From Bradyrhizobium lablabi (GTDB lineage Bacteria; Pseudomonadota; Alphaproteobacteria; Rhizobiales; Xanthobacteraceae): a DNA stretch of 64,000 bases. Below, piece after piece: positions 49,999 through 58,955 of this stretch (position 1 is the first letter of the stretch; each line of letters starts with the position of its first letter). A model generated the notes under the pieces. It did not search any database. It was not told the origin of the DNA and was given only the letters and a program-made list of their open reading frames with translations. Location of the stretch: assembly GCF_001440475.1 (NCBI RefSeq), contig NZ_LLYB01000134.1, positions 254,025 through 318,024 on the forward strand, given 5' to 3'. The translations under genes were made by a program, and so were the position numbers.

Positions 49999-51543
49999 CT
50001 ACTCAGCCGCGCTGGTCATGTTCGGCGGCGGTGCGTATGCCGCCTCCAGCGCTTCAAATTCGACCGGAAGCATGTCGCAAAGAATTTGGACATGCGGAAT
50101 GATGTTGGCGCCGGCGATGAAACCGAAATCGAGCTGGTCGCGATAGCTTTGCACGGTGATGTTGAGCGCGATGCCATGCGTCGAGATCGACACCGGGAAG
50201 ATGTGCAGAAGCTCGGCGCCGGCTGCATAGAGTGTCTGCCGCGGCCCGGGCACGTTTGAAACGGTGATGTTGGCGGCCGGCGGCAGCACGTCGGAGAGAT
50301 TGGAGCGGCTATAAAGCAGCGCGAGGATCTGGGTCACGATCGGCGCGCCCAGCATCGACAGGTTGGAAACCTGCGGCATCAGCGCCCGCAGCGGATGCGA
50401 CATCTCCTTCGACTTGGTGGATTGCGCGATGATGCTTTCCAGCCGCCCCTTCGGATCCTCGATATTGGTGGCGATCGAGCAGATCATGCCGAACACCTGG
50501 TTGTTGGCGTCGGCATTGCCCTCCTCGCGCAGCGAGATCGGCACCGCTGCCGTCAGCGATTTGTTCGGCAGCCCGCCCTGGCTGATCAGATAGCGGCGGA
50601 CCACGCCCGAAGAGAGCGCCAGCACGACGTCGTTGAGCTTGCCGCCGGACGCCTTCGCCAGCGCCTTGGCGCGCGACAGCGAGATCGAGACGCCGGCGAA
50701 GCTGCGCTCCGACGAGATCGTCTTGTTGAGGATGGTCGGCGGCGAGGCCATGCTGGCCAGGCTGTCGCGCGACTTGGGATCGGAGATCTTTCCGACCACG
50801 TCAGAAAGCGACTTCAGCATCGTCGGCACGCTGCTGGCGAACTTCACCGCCGTTTCGATCTGGAACATGGCGTTGTCGAACAGGATCGAGCCGAGATCGC
50901 TTTTTCCCGTGCGCGGCAGTTCGAGAGTCTTTGGTGCTGCCTTGGCGTCGAACGGCTGCGTCCAGAGCTGCTGGTAGGAATCGATCAGGTTGGCGGCGAT
51001 GTCGCGCGGCTCCTGCGCCACCTTGGGCGCGGTCGGCGGGTCGACCTGACGCGGCACCGGCGTGATGTCATAGATCATGCTGGTGAGGGCTGCGCCGGCG
51101 CCGCCGTCGATGCAGGCATGGTGCATCTTGGAATAAAGCCCGATCTCGTTGTCCTTCATGCCTTCGAAGACATAGAACTCCCAGAGCGGACGGGCGCGGT
51201 TGAGCAGTTTGGCATGCATCCAGCCGACGATCCGTTCCAGCGTGGCACGATCGCGCGGCGCCGGCAGGCTGGCGCGGAAGATGTGACGGTCGATATCGAA
51301 CTGGTCGTCCTCGACCCAGGAGGGATGATCGATGTCGAGCGGCGCCTTCTCCAGGCGCGCTTTGAGGATCGGCGCGATGTGCAGGCGCGAGGCGATCATC
51401 GCCTTGAACTCTTCGAAGAAATCGCCCTTGTAGCCATCGGGCAAGCGGAAGATCGCCATGCTGCCGACATGCATCGGCATCTCCGGCGTTTCCAGATACA
51501 GAAACGACGCGTCCAGCGAAGACAGTTTCTTGGCGTCCGCCAT
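49999..51543 (-). CDS. wax ester synthase / diacylglycerol acyltransferase (WS/DGAT)
   Basis: Acyl-CoA-dependent acyltransferase making wax esters or triacylglycerol. 514 residues; the active-site motif HHACIDG is at 141-147 with SKMHHACIDGGAG around it. N-terminal LSSLDASFLYLETPEMPMHVGSMAIF and the later NDVVLALSSGVVRRYL and NITVSNVPGPRQTLYAAGAELLHIFP segments are family hallmarks. Start preceded by GGGAGGAA. It heads a compact run (WS/DGAT, epoxide hydrolase) on the minus strand. Storage lipid synthesis by this family is less common in Bradyrhizobiaceae than PHA. Confidence 0.92.
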   Translation of the reverse strand: MADAKKLSSLDASFLYLETPEMPMHVGSMAIFRLPDGYKGDFFEEFKAMIASRLHIAPILKARLEKAPLDIDHPSWVEDDQFDIDRHIFRASLPAPRDRATLERIVGWMHAKLLNRARPLWEFYVFEGMKDNEIGLYSKMHHACIDGGAGAALTSMIYDITPVPRQVDPPTAPKVAQEPRDIAANLIDSYQQLWTQPFDAKAAPKTLELPRTGKSDLGSILFDNAMFQIETAVKFASSVPTMLKSLSDVVGKISDPKSRDSLASMASPPTILNKTISSERSFAGVSISLSRAKALAKASGGKLNDVVLALSSGVVRRYLISQGGLPNKSLTAAVPISLREEGNADANNQVFGMICSIATNIEDPKGRLESIIAQSTKSKEMSHPLRALMPQVSNLSMLGAPIVTQILALLYSRSNLSDVLPPAANITVSNVPGPRQTLYAAGAELLHIFPVSISTHGIALNITVQSYRDQLDFGFIAGANIIPHVQILCDMLPVEFEALEAAYAPPPNMTSAAE

Positions 51544-51700
51544 GCTTTTCCTCCCGCAGTAGATAACGCGGCGCCTTGGCGGCGCTTCTGGCGTCTGGAA
51601 TGTCTTTATTATTGGAGCATATCCGAAAAGCGCTAGCTATCCCGCATCAATTGCAGGGCGGGATGTTTCGGGATCATGCCCTTTGGCTCAGGTCGTTAAC

Positions 51701-52501
51701 TTACGATTGTGCATTTTCAGGGGGGCCGTAGGCAATGGCAAATGGTCCTGATCGGTCAAAATGCTTAAATTCGCCCTCCGCCTGCGCCAGACGGTCGGCC
51801 ACCGCCCATAGTGCCGCGGGGTTGACGCCGAGCCCGATATGGCTGGCGAAGTACACCTCGATATTTTCGGCCGTTACGGAGGGACGCAACAGGCTGGTGT
51901 GCCAGTTCACGATGCCGTCGGTCTTCGAATAGATCGAGGTCACCGGCACCGGCAGGTCACCGGCGATCGCCTGAAGGATTTCCGGGTTGTCGTCGACCGT
52001 CTCTCCCGACAGCGCCTCATACAGACGCGTCGCGTTGGTCGCCCGGATGTCGTTGGCAAACGGGCTGCCGAGCGTAATCACGGAGTGCACCATGTCCGGC
52101 ATCTGCAGCGCAAGATCGCGCGCATAGACGCCGCCGAGACTCCAGCCGACCAGACTGACCTTGCGGCCGGTCTCGTCATGAACGCGCCGCAGCAGTTCAC
52201 GCAGCGCACCGCGCTTGGAAGCGACGCCGCCGAAATTGCGGCCCATGTTCCATGCATAGGCGTCGTAGCCGAGTTCTTTCAGGTAGCGCCGCATCGGCGC
52301 CATCGAAAGATCGCTGGCAAGAAAGCCCGGCAGCGTCAGCACCGGATGCCCGTCGCCCCGCGGCGCGCGCATCAAGAGCGGCGACAGCAACAGGCTGGAG
52401 TTCAGTTCGAACAGCGCCCTTGTCTCGGCCAGCATCAGAAACAGGCTGGGTGGCCGAAGCCTTTGCTCCTCAGTCGTAGCCGCGCTCTCCGCGACCGTCA
52501 C
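51701..52501 (-). CDS. PGAP1-like alpha/beta hydrolase (paralogue 2)
   Basis: 266 residues from a GTG directly after the DUF6489 stop; the upstream AAGGA is its ribosome site. Nucleophile Ser121 in SLVGWSLGGVYAR. It matches the 38316-39089 protein in at least four blocks (RAPRGDGHPVLTLPGF, the nucleophile block, HSVITLGSPFAN, and VADRLAQAEGEF), so the two are paralogues. It sits beside WS/DGAT and may process or remodel storage lipid esters. The substrate is unknown. Confidence 0.85.
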   Translation of the reverse strand: MTVAESAATTEEQRLRPPSLFLMLAETRALFELNSSLLLSPLLMRAPRGDGHPVLTLPGFLASDLSMAPMRRYLKELGYDAYAWNMGRNFGGVASKRGALRELLRRVHDETGRKVSLVGWSLGGVYARDLALQMPDMVHSVITLGSPFANDIRATNATRLYEALSGETVDDNPEILQAIAGDLPVPVTSIYSKTDGIVNWHTSLLRPSVTAENIEVYFASHIGLGVNPAALWAVADRLAQAEGEFKHFDRSGPFAIAYGPPENAQS

Positions 52502-52753
52502 TTACTTATCCTTCTTGGTCATGCCGCCAAGACCGGCCATGGTCACGAACATGTCCTGGAATCGTTCGGCGATCTTGGGATCGAACGTAAACCAACTCTG
52601 GATCAGCGACTCCGGCGAGACCTTTTCGATGTTGGCCATCACCTGCTGCTGCATCTTGTCCATCACGGCGGTCTGCATCGGCGAGACGTCGGGCAATCCG
52701 AAGAACTGCCTGGCCTCCAGCGGCGTGCAATCGATTTCGACGTTAACTTTCAT
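52502..52753 (-). CDS. small DUF6489-type protein
   Basis: 83 residues from MKVNVEIDCTPLEARQFFGLPDV. This N-terminal pattern and the FDPKIAERFQDMFVTMAG segment are typical of a small alphaproteobacterial family that I place in DUF6489. Function unknown. Acidic N-terminal strand, then helices. It is upstream of and touching the PGAP1-like gene, so they are cotranscribed and probably act together. Confidence 0.75.
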   Translation of the reverse strand: MKVNVEIDCTPLEARQFFGLPDVSPMQTAVMDKMQQQVMANIEKVSPESLIQSWFTFDPKIAERFQDMFVTMAGLGGMTKKDK

Positions 52754-52850
52754 GACCGCTCCTCTTGCTGGGTCCTTGCAGTATCGCCACGATGACCCTG
52801 ATCACGCAAGGATAAGTCCCGACCGCCGGTCCCCTCAATTGCCGATATGG

Positions 52851-54104
52851 TCAACCAAAGCGTTCGATGGCAAACGGCCTGACATCGGCAAACGGGGTCT
52901 CGCCGGTCATCATTTCGGCCAGCAGGCGGCCGGTCGCGGGGCCGAGCGTCAGGCCGTGGTGCTGGTGGCCGAAATCGAACCATAGCCCGCCATGACGGGG
53001 GGCCTTGCCGATCACCGGCAGCATATCGGGCAGACAGGGCCGCGCGCCCATCCAGGGCTTGGCGTCGACCGGCTCACCCAGCGGGAACAATTTGTGCGCC
53101 CGCGGCAGGGCTCGCTCGACCTGGACCGGGGTCGGCGGTCGATCGCGGTGGGCAAATTCGGCACCGGTGGTCAGGCGAATGCCGCGGTTCATCGGCGCCA
53201 GCAGATAGCCGAGATCGGTGTCCAGCACGGGATGATGCAAGACCGCATTGCCGCGCGGCTTGAGGTGCAGATGATAGCCGCGCTTGACCTGCAGTGGGAT
53301 CGCATAACCGAGCGGCCGGAGGACCTGGTCCGACCACGGCCCCATCGCCACCACGACCTCGCGCGCCGTAATAGAGCCTTCCAGCGTCGCCACCCGCCAC
53401 CTTCCGCCGGACGGTTCGAGCGTTCGGGCGTCGCCGACCAGATAGCGCCCGCCCTTGCGGCCGAACAGCGCGGCATAGGCTTTGGCCAGCCCGCCGGGGT
53501 CGGGCACAAATCCCGGCGTCGGAAAGTGGATGGCGCCTGAGAAATCGCCGGTCAAATGCGGCTCGCGCGCGATAATGGCAGGCCCGTCCAGTACCTCGCC
53601 GGTGACCCCATGCTGCCCGGCGCGCTTGAGATCCTGCACCGCACCCGCAAACGTCGCCTCGGAGCGAAACAGCTTGATCCAGCCGGTCCGCCGCAACAGT
53701 TCCGGCACATTGGCTTCCGTAATCAGTGCCTCATGCTCGATCAGGCTGCGCTGGATCAGCGGCAATTCGGCCATCGCGCTGTGCAGTGCACGCGCCGGCG
53801 ACGAGGCGAGGAAATACCGTATCAGCCACGGCAGAAAGGCCGGCAAATCCCTGAAATGGTAGCTCACCTGCGGCGCGCGAAGGAGCGCGTAGCGCAGGAT
53901 CTGGCCTACGTCCCGCGGAAACATATAGGGAAAGACCGAGGCGCATTCGATCAGTCCGCCATTGCCATAACTGGTTTCCTCGCCGGCGGTGTCGTGCCGG
54001 TCGATCAGAACCACGTTCCGGCCGCGCTTCTGCAGGTGCAAAGCGGCGCTGACGCCGACCATGCCCGCACCCAGGACGAGAACGTCGGCCTTCAGTTCCG
54101 CCAT
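52851..54104 (-). CDS. FAD-dependent D-amino acid dehydrogenase-like oxidoreductase
   Basis: 417 residues from the ATG of MAELKADVLV with a GGAG site. The dinucleotide motif VLGAGMVGVSAALHLQKRG is at the N-terminus and the C-terminal FAD segment around DFGHQHHGLTLGPATGRLLAEM fits the DadA/glycine oxidase (DAO) family. No signal peptide, so peripheral on the inner membrane if DadA-like. It is divergent from a dipeptide ABC transporter; together they may handle D-amino acid-containing peptides. No alanine racemase (dadX) is adjacent, so the substrate is open. Confidence 0.87.
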   Translation of the reverse strand: MAELKADVLVLGAGMVGVSAALHLQKRGRNVVLIDRHDTAGEETSYGNGGLIECASVFPYMFPRDVGQILRYALLRAPQVSYHFRDLPAFLPWLIRYFLASSPARALHSAMAELPLIQRSLIEHEALITEANVPELLRRTGWIKLFRSEATFAGAVQDLKRAGQHGVTGEVLDGPAIIAREPHLTGDFSGAIHFPTPGFVPDPGGLAKAYAALFGRKGGRYLVGDARTLEPSGGRWRVATLEGSITAREVVVAMGPWSDQVLRPLGYAIPLQVKRGYHLHLKPRGNAVLHHPVLDTDLGYLLAPMNRGIRLTTGAEFAHRDRPPTPVQVERALPRAHKLFPLGEPVDAKPWMGARPCLPDMLPVIGKAPRHGGLWFDFGHQHHGLTLGPATGRLLAEMMTGETPFADVRPFAIERFG

Positions 54105-54301
54105 CTGCACTCCGAAAGTTCAATGTAACGTGCTTACGCGCACGGCTTAAGGTGAAACTAGTCTTTGCCGCACCGCCGCGCAAATCGGCATGCAGTGCGG
54201 GGAAATCGTGCTTTGCGCGGTGGCTGGACTTTGGCAACATGGCTCGGCAATATCCGCCGCTAATTGTGGAAATTGCTGATCAAAGCGGGGAAATCGAACA
54301 A
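54105..54301. promoter_or_regulatory. divergent promoter region dadA-like / dppA
   Basis: 197-base gap between divergent starts. It contains AT-rich stretches (for example around 54250-54275) that could be the dppA promoter. No clear operator was recognised and no regulator gene is adjacent. Confidence 0.35.
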
Positions 54302-55891
54302 ATGTCGGTACGTCAGACTTTGCTTGCAGCGGCCACGGCTTCAATCCTGGCCATGGCCCCGGCATCGGCCCAGACCCTGCGCTATGCCAACCAGGGCGAC
54401 CTCAAATCGCTGGACCCCTATACGCTGAACGAGAGCACCACCCACGCCCATCTCGGGCACGTCTTTGAAGGTCTCGTCGCTCGCGACAAGGATCTGAAAA
54501 TCATCCCGGCTCTGGCGGAAAGCTGGGAAACGCCGGAGCCGACGCGCTGGCGGTTCCATTTGCGCAAGGGCGTGAAATTCCACAATGGCGACCCCTTCAC
54601 CGCCGACGACGTGGTTTTTTCAGCGGACCGCGTCCGCAAGAAGGGCTCGAACCTGCAGACCCGCATTCCCACCGACGCCAAGGTCGTGAAGGTTGACGAC
54701 CACACGGTGGACTTCATCCTGACCTCGCCAAATCCCATTCTCAATTCGCAATGGGATACCTGGTACATCATGGACAAGAAGTGGGCCGAGGCGAACAATT
54801 CGGTCGACCCGACGCCCGCGGCGGCAACGACACCGAGCTTTGCCTCGCTCAATGCCAATGGCACCGGCCCCTTCACCGTCGAGAGCCATCAGCCCGGCGT
54901 CAAGACCGTGTACAAGGCCAATCCGAACTGGTGGCGCAAACCGGAGCATAACCTCAAGGAAATCGTGTTCACGCCGATCGGCTCGGACGCCACGCGCGTC
55001 GCCGCACTGCTGTCGGGCGAAGTCGACGTCATCGAGCCGGTTCCGATCCAGGACATCACGCGGGTCGATTCCAGCCCGAACGCCCAGGTGCTGAAGGGAC
55101 CGGAACTTCGCACCATCTTCCTCGGCATGGATCAGGTGCGCGACGAACTGCTCTACTCCAATATCAAGGGCAAGAACCCGTTCAAGGACATCAAGGTGCG
55201 CGAGGCCTTCTTCAAGGCCGTCGACATCGAACTGATCAAGACCCGCGTCATGCGCGGGCTGTCGACGCCTTCGCCGCTGATGATTGCCCCGCAACTGTTC
55301 AAGCTGTCCGGCGACTTCACGCGCCCGAAATTCGATCCTGACGGCGCCAAGAAGCTTCTGACCGAGGCCGGCTACCCCGACGGTTTCGAAGTCACGATGG
55401 ACTGCCCGAACGACCGCTATGTCAACGACGCCGCGATCTGCCAGGCGGTCGTCGGCATGCTGGCCCGCATCGGCGTCAAGGTGACGCTGCTGGCCCAGCC
55501 CAAGGCGCAATATTTCGCCAAGGTGCTGAAGCCCGGCGGTTACCAGACCTCGTTCTATCTGCTCGGCTGGACGCCCGGCACCCTCGATTCGCACAACGTC
55601 CTGTTCGACATCATGGGTTGCCGCGATGATCCGAAATCGGCGCGCGGCGAGGGCAATCTCGGCGGCTACTGCAACAAGAAGCTCGACGAACTCACCGACA
55701 AGGTGTTGCAGGAGTCCGACATGAGCAAGCGCGACCTCCTGATCAAGGACGCCTACGCGATCGGCGCCAAGGACTTCGGATACATCCCGCTGCACCAGCA
55801 GGCGCTGGCCTGGGGCGTGTCGAAAAAAGTCAAGCTGACCCAGCGCGCCGACAATCAGGTCCTGCTGTACTGGGCGACCAAACAGGACTAG
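54302..55891 (+). CDS. dppA: dipeptide/oligopeptide ABC transporter substrate-binding protein
   Basis: Periplasmic binding protein family 5 member, 529 residues from the ATG of MSVRQTLLAA. Signal peptide to about residue 23 (APASAQ), then TLRYANQGDLKSLDPYTLNE at the start of the mature protein. Standard blocks WRFHLRKGVKFHNGDPFTADDVVFS and KVREAFFKAVD are present. The binding cleft usually binds peptides, but the family also takes nickel, glutathione or opines. It heads the operon dppA-B-C-D-F-ggt-DUF1028 and is followed by a hairpin. Confidence 0.9.
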   Translation: MSVRQTLLAAATASILAMAPASAQTLRYANQGDLKSLDPYTLNESTTHAHLGHVFEGLVARDKDLKIIPALAESWETPEPTRWRFHLRKGVKFHNGDPFTADDVVFSADRVRKKGSNLQTRIPTDAKVVKVDDHTVDFILTSPNPILNSQWDTWYIMDKKWAEANNSVDPTPAAATTPSFASLNANGTGPFTVESHQPGVKTVYKANPNWWRKPEHNLKEIVFTPIGSDATRVAALLSGEVDVIEPVPIQDITRVDSSPNAQVLKGPELRTIFLGMDQVRDELLYSNIKGKNPFKDIKVREAFFKAVDIELIKTRVMRGLSTPSPLMIAPQLFKLSGDFTRPKFDPDGAKKLLTEAGYPDGFEVTMDCPNDRYVNDAAICQAVVGMLARIGVKVTLLAQPKAQYFAKVLKPGGYQTSFYLLGWTPGTLDSHNVLFDIMGCRDDPKSARGEGNLGGYCNKKLDELTDKVLQESDMSKRDLLIKDAYAIGAKDFGYIPLHQQALAWGVSKKVKLTQRADNQVLLYWATKQD

Positions 55892-55906
55892 TTGGGCTAC
55901 AATACA

Positions 55907-55942
55907 GGTCCCGGCGGCTTATGGCTTCCGGGACCTTTCTTT
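55907..55942 (+). terminator. hairpin between dppA and dppB (attenuator or 3' stabiliser)
   Basis: GGTCCCGG (55907-55914) pairs with CCGGGACC (55928-55935) and is followed by TTTCTTT. It is a perfect 8-base stem with a T-rich tail, in the gap after the binding-protein gene. Such elements let dppA be expressed above the permease genes by partial termination or by protecting the mRNA. Confidence 0.75.
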
Positions 55943-55995
55943 ATCAAGGCGACAGCGACGTCCGCCGCCGCATCAAAGAGCAGTGAAAGGAATTC

Positions 55996-56976
55996 ATGCT
56001 CGCTTTCACTCTTCGTCGCGCTATCCAGGCCATCGGCGTCATGATCGCGGTCGGCGTCATCGCGTTCTCGATGTTCCGTTTCGCCGGCGACCCCGTCAAC
56101 CAGATCGTCTCACTGGATACGCCGGCCGCCGAACGCGAGGCGGTGCGCAAGTCGCTCGGGCTCGACGACCCCGTGCCGGTGCAGTTCGCGCGCTATTTCG
56201 GCAATGCCGTGCAGTTCAAGTTCGGGGTGTCCTATCAATTCCGCCAGCCGGTTTCGAACCTTCTGATGGAGCGGATGCCGGCGACGCTGGAACTCGCGGC
56301 CTGCGCCACCGTTCTCGCCATGGTGTTCGGCATCCTGATGGGGGTCTATTCGGCGCTGCGACGCGATACGATTCTCACAAAGTTTTTCCAGGCGGTGTCG
56401 CTGATCGGAATCTCGCTGCCGACCTTCCTGATCGGCATTCTCCTGATCTACTTGTTCTCGGTGACGCTGGGCTGGCTGCCTTCATTCGGCCGCGGCGATG
56501 TGGTGCGGATCGGCTGGTGGACCACCGGCCTGCTCACGCTTTCCGGCCTGAAGGCGCTGATCATGCCCTCGATTACGCTCGGCCTGTTCCAGATGACCCT
56601 GATCATGCGGCTGGTGCGCGCGGAAATGCTTGAAGTGCTCCGCACCGATTACATCCGCTTCGCCCGCGCCCGCGGTCTGACCACGCGCGCCATCCATTTC
56701 GGCCACGCGCTGAAGAACACGCTGGTCCCCGTCATCACCGTTGCGGGGCTGCAGTTTGGCTCGGTTATTGCATTTGCGATAATCACCGAGACCGTCTTCC
56801 AGTGGCCGGGTATGGGATTGTTGTTCGTGCAGGCCGTGCAAAACGTCGATATCCCGATCATGGCGGCCTACCTGCTGATGGTGTCGCTGATCTTCGTCAC
56901 CATCAACCTGGTGGTCGATATCCTCTACACCATCGTCGATCCGCGCCTGCGCTCGACCATCAGCCGTCCGGCATAA
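55996..56976 (+). CDS. dppB: peptide ABC transporter permease DppB
   Basis: 326 residues, about six hydrophobic segments with a long periplasmic loop after the first. The ribosome site AAAGGAAT precedes ATG. The inner-membrane EAA-type loop (LRTDYIRFARARGLTTRAIHFGHALKNTL) that binds the ATPases is present near residue 215. It pairs with DppC. Confidence 0.93.
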   Translation: MLAFTLRRAIQAIGVMIAVGVIAFSMFRFAGDPVNQIVSLDTPAAEREAVRKSLGLDDPVPVQFARYFGNAVQFKFGVSYQFRQPVSNLLMERMPATLELAACATVLAMVFGILMGVYSALRRDTILTKFFQAVSLIGISLPTFLIGILLIYLFSVTLGWLPSFGRGDVVRIGWWTTGLLTLSGLKALIMPSITLGLFQMTLIMRLVRAEMLEVLRTDYIRFARARGLTTRAIHFGHALKNTLVPVITVAGLQFGSVIAFAIITETVFQWPGMGLLFVQAVQNVDIPIMAAYLLMVSLIFVTINLVVDILYTIVDPRLRSTISRPA

Positions 56977-56988
56977 GCGAGCGAGCCA

Positions 56989-57960
56989 ATGTCCGACGCC
57001 GTCGTCCCACACCGAGTTGAGCCGAACGCAGCAGCGGCGCGTTCCGGGACAAGCTGGCTGAAGCGCGCGCTCGACAGCGACATCTTTTATTCGTTCCGCC
57101 GTTCCCGCATGACGATGGTCGCGGCCGCCATCACCGTCCTGTTCTTCCTGCTGGCGATCTTTGCTTCGCAACTGTCGGTGCAAAACCCCTTCGACCCGGC
57201 GCAACTGCAATTGATGAACTCCCGGATCTCGCCGCTGTGGACCGCCGACGGCCAGAGCCCGTTCCTGCTCGGCACCGATGAACAGGGCCGCGACGTGTTT
57301 TCGGCCATTCTCTACGGCTTGCGGATCTCGCTCGTGGTCGGCGTGCTCGGCGTCATCCTGGCCGGCACGCTCGGCATCACGCTTGGTCTCATCGCGGGCT
57401 ATGTCGGCGGCGCGGTCGACGGGCTGATCATGCGCATCGCCGATGTGCAGCTCACCTTCCCCGCCATCCTGATTGCCCTGCTCGTCAACGGCGTCGCCAA
57501 ATCCGTGCTCGGCAACCGGCTGGATGCCATGAGCACGCTGGCGGTGCTGGTGGTGGCGATCGGCCTGAGCTTCTGGGTGCAATATGCCCGCACCGTGCGC
57601 GGCTCGGTCATGGTCGAGAAGAGCAAGGATTATGTCGCCGCCGCGCAACTGATCGGCCTGCCTGCGCCCAAGATCATGCTGCGGCATGTGCTGCCGAACA
57701 CGATGGGGCCGATCCTGGTGATCGCGACCATCAACCTCGCGCTTGCCATCATCACCGAAGCGACGCTGTCGTTCCTGGGCGCCGGCATGCCCGACACCAT
57801 GCCCTCGCTCGGCACGCTCATTCGGATCGGCAACAATTATCTGTTCGCCGGCGAATGGTGGATCGTCGCCTTCCCCGGCATTGCGCTGGCGGGGCTGATC
57901 CTCTCCATCAACCTGCTCGGCGACTGGCTGCGCGACGCGCTCAATCCAAAACTCCGATGA
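56989..57960 (+). CDS. dppC: peptide ABC transporter permease DppC
   Basis: 323 residues, six hydrophobic segments after a soluble N-terminal tail. The DppC motif GTDEQGRDVFSAILYGLRISL is near residue 92 and the ATPase loop KSKDYVAAAQLIGLPAPKIMLRHVLPNT near 207. It starts 12 bases after dppB and its last codons overlap the next gene (ATGA). Confidence 0.93.
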   Translation: MSDAVVPHRVEPNAAAARSGTSWLKRALDSDIFYSFRRSRMTMVAAAITVLFFLLAIFASQLSVQNPFDPAQLQLMNSRISPLWTADGQSPFLLGTDEQGRDVFSAILYGLRISLVVGVLGVILAGTLGITLGLIAGYVGGAVDGLIMRIADVQLTFPAILIALLVNGVAKSVLGNRLDAMSTLAVLVVAIGLSFWVQYARTVRGSVMVEKSKDYVAAAQLIGLPAPKIMLRHVLPNTMGPILVIATINLALAIITEATLSFLGAGMPDTMPSLGTLIRIGNNYLFAGEWWIVAFPGIALAGLILSINLLGDWLRDALNPKLR

Positions 57961-58955
57961 CCGTTCCTGTCCTCTCCGTGCGTAACCTCGAGGTGGAATT
58001 CCTCACCCGCCGCAGCACGCTGCGCGCCATCAACGGCGTGTCCTTCGATATCGCCAAGGGCGAGGTGCTCGGCGTGGTCGGAGAATCCGGCGCCGGCAAA
58101 TCGGTCACGGGACTGGCCGTGATCGGACTGATCGACCCGCCCGGCCGCATCGCCGGCGGCGAGATCTATCTCTCGGGAACGCGGATCGACCATCTGCCGA
58201 CCGAAGAAATCCGCCGCATCCGCGGCAAGCGGATCGGAATGATCTTTCAGGATCCGCTGACCAGCCTCAATCCGCTGTACCGGGTCGGCGACCAGATCGT
58301 GGAGACGATCCGGACCCACATGAACCTTACGGAGACCGCGGCGCGCAAGCGCGCGATCGATCTTTTGGCCGAGGTCGGAATTCCCGCACCGGAAAAGCGC
58401 ATCGACGCCTATCCGCATGAATTCTCCGGCGGTATGCGCCAGCGCGTCGTGATTGCGCTGGCGATCTGCGCCGAGCCTGAACTGATCATCGCGGACGAGC
58501 CGACCACGGCGCTCGACGTGTCCGTGCAGGCGCAGATCATCTCGCTGATCAAGCGTCTCGGGCGCGATCACGGCACAGCGGTGATGCTGGTGACCCACGA
58601 TATGGGCGTGATCGCCGAAACCTCCGACCGCGTTGCGGTGATGTATTCGGGGCGGATCGCCGAGATCGGCCCGGTGCAGGATGTCGTGCAGAACCCGCTG
58701 CATCCCTATGCCAAGGGCCTGATGGGCGCGATCCCGACGCTGGCCGGCGAAGAGAAGCGGCTGGTGCAAATTCCCGGCTCGATGCCGCGGCTGTCGGCGA
58801 TCCCGCCGGGCTGCTCGTTCAATCCGCGCTGCGCCTTTGCGTTCGATCGCTGCCGCGTCGAGCGGCCGGAGCCGCTCAAGCAGGGCTCGCATGCCGTGGC
58901 CTGTCATCTCTACGATCCGGCGCCCAACGAAGCCGCGAAGGAGACCGCGGCATGA
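57957..58955 (+). CDS. dppD: peptide ABC transporter ATPase DppD
   Basis: 332 residues from the ATG of MTVPVLSVRN, overlapping the dppC stop by 4 bases. Walker A GESGAGKS near residue 42, signature SGGMRQRV, Walker B LIIADEPTTALDV, and the C-terminal oligopeptide-ATPase extension with the Cys pattern CSFNPRC. It forms a heterodimer with DppF. Confidence 0.94.
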   Translation: MTVPVLSVRNLEVEFLTRRSTLRAINGVSFDIAKGEVLGVVGESGAGKSVTGLAVIGLIDPPGRIAGGEIYLSGTRIDHLPTEEIRRIRGKRIGMIFQDPLTSLNPLYRVGDQIVETIRTHMNLTETAARKRAIDLLAEVGIPAPEKRIDAYPHEFSGGMRQRVVIALAICAEPELIIADEPTTALDVSVQAQIISLIKRLGRDHGTAVMLVTHDMGVIAETSDRVAVMYSGRIAEIGPVQDVVQNPLHPYAKGLMGAIPTLAGEEKRLVQIPGSMPRLSAIPPGCSFNPRCAFAFDRCRVERPEPLKQGSHAVACHLYDPAPNEAAKETAA

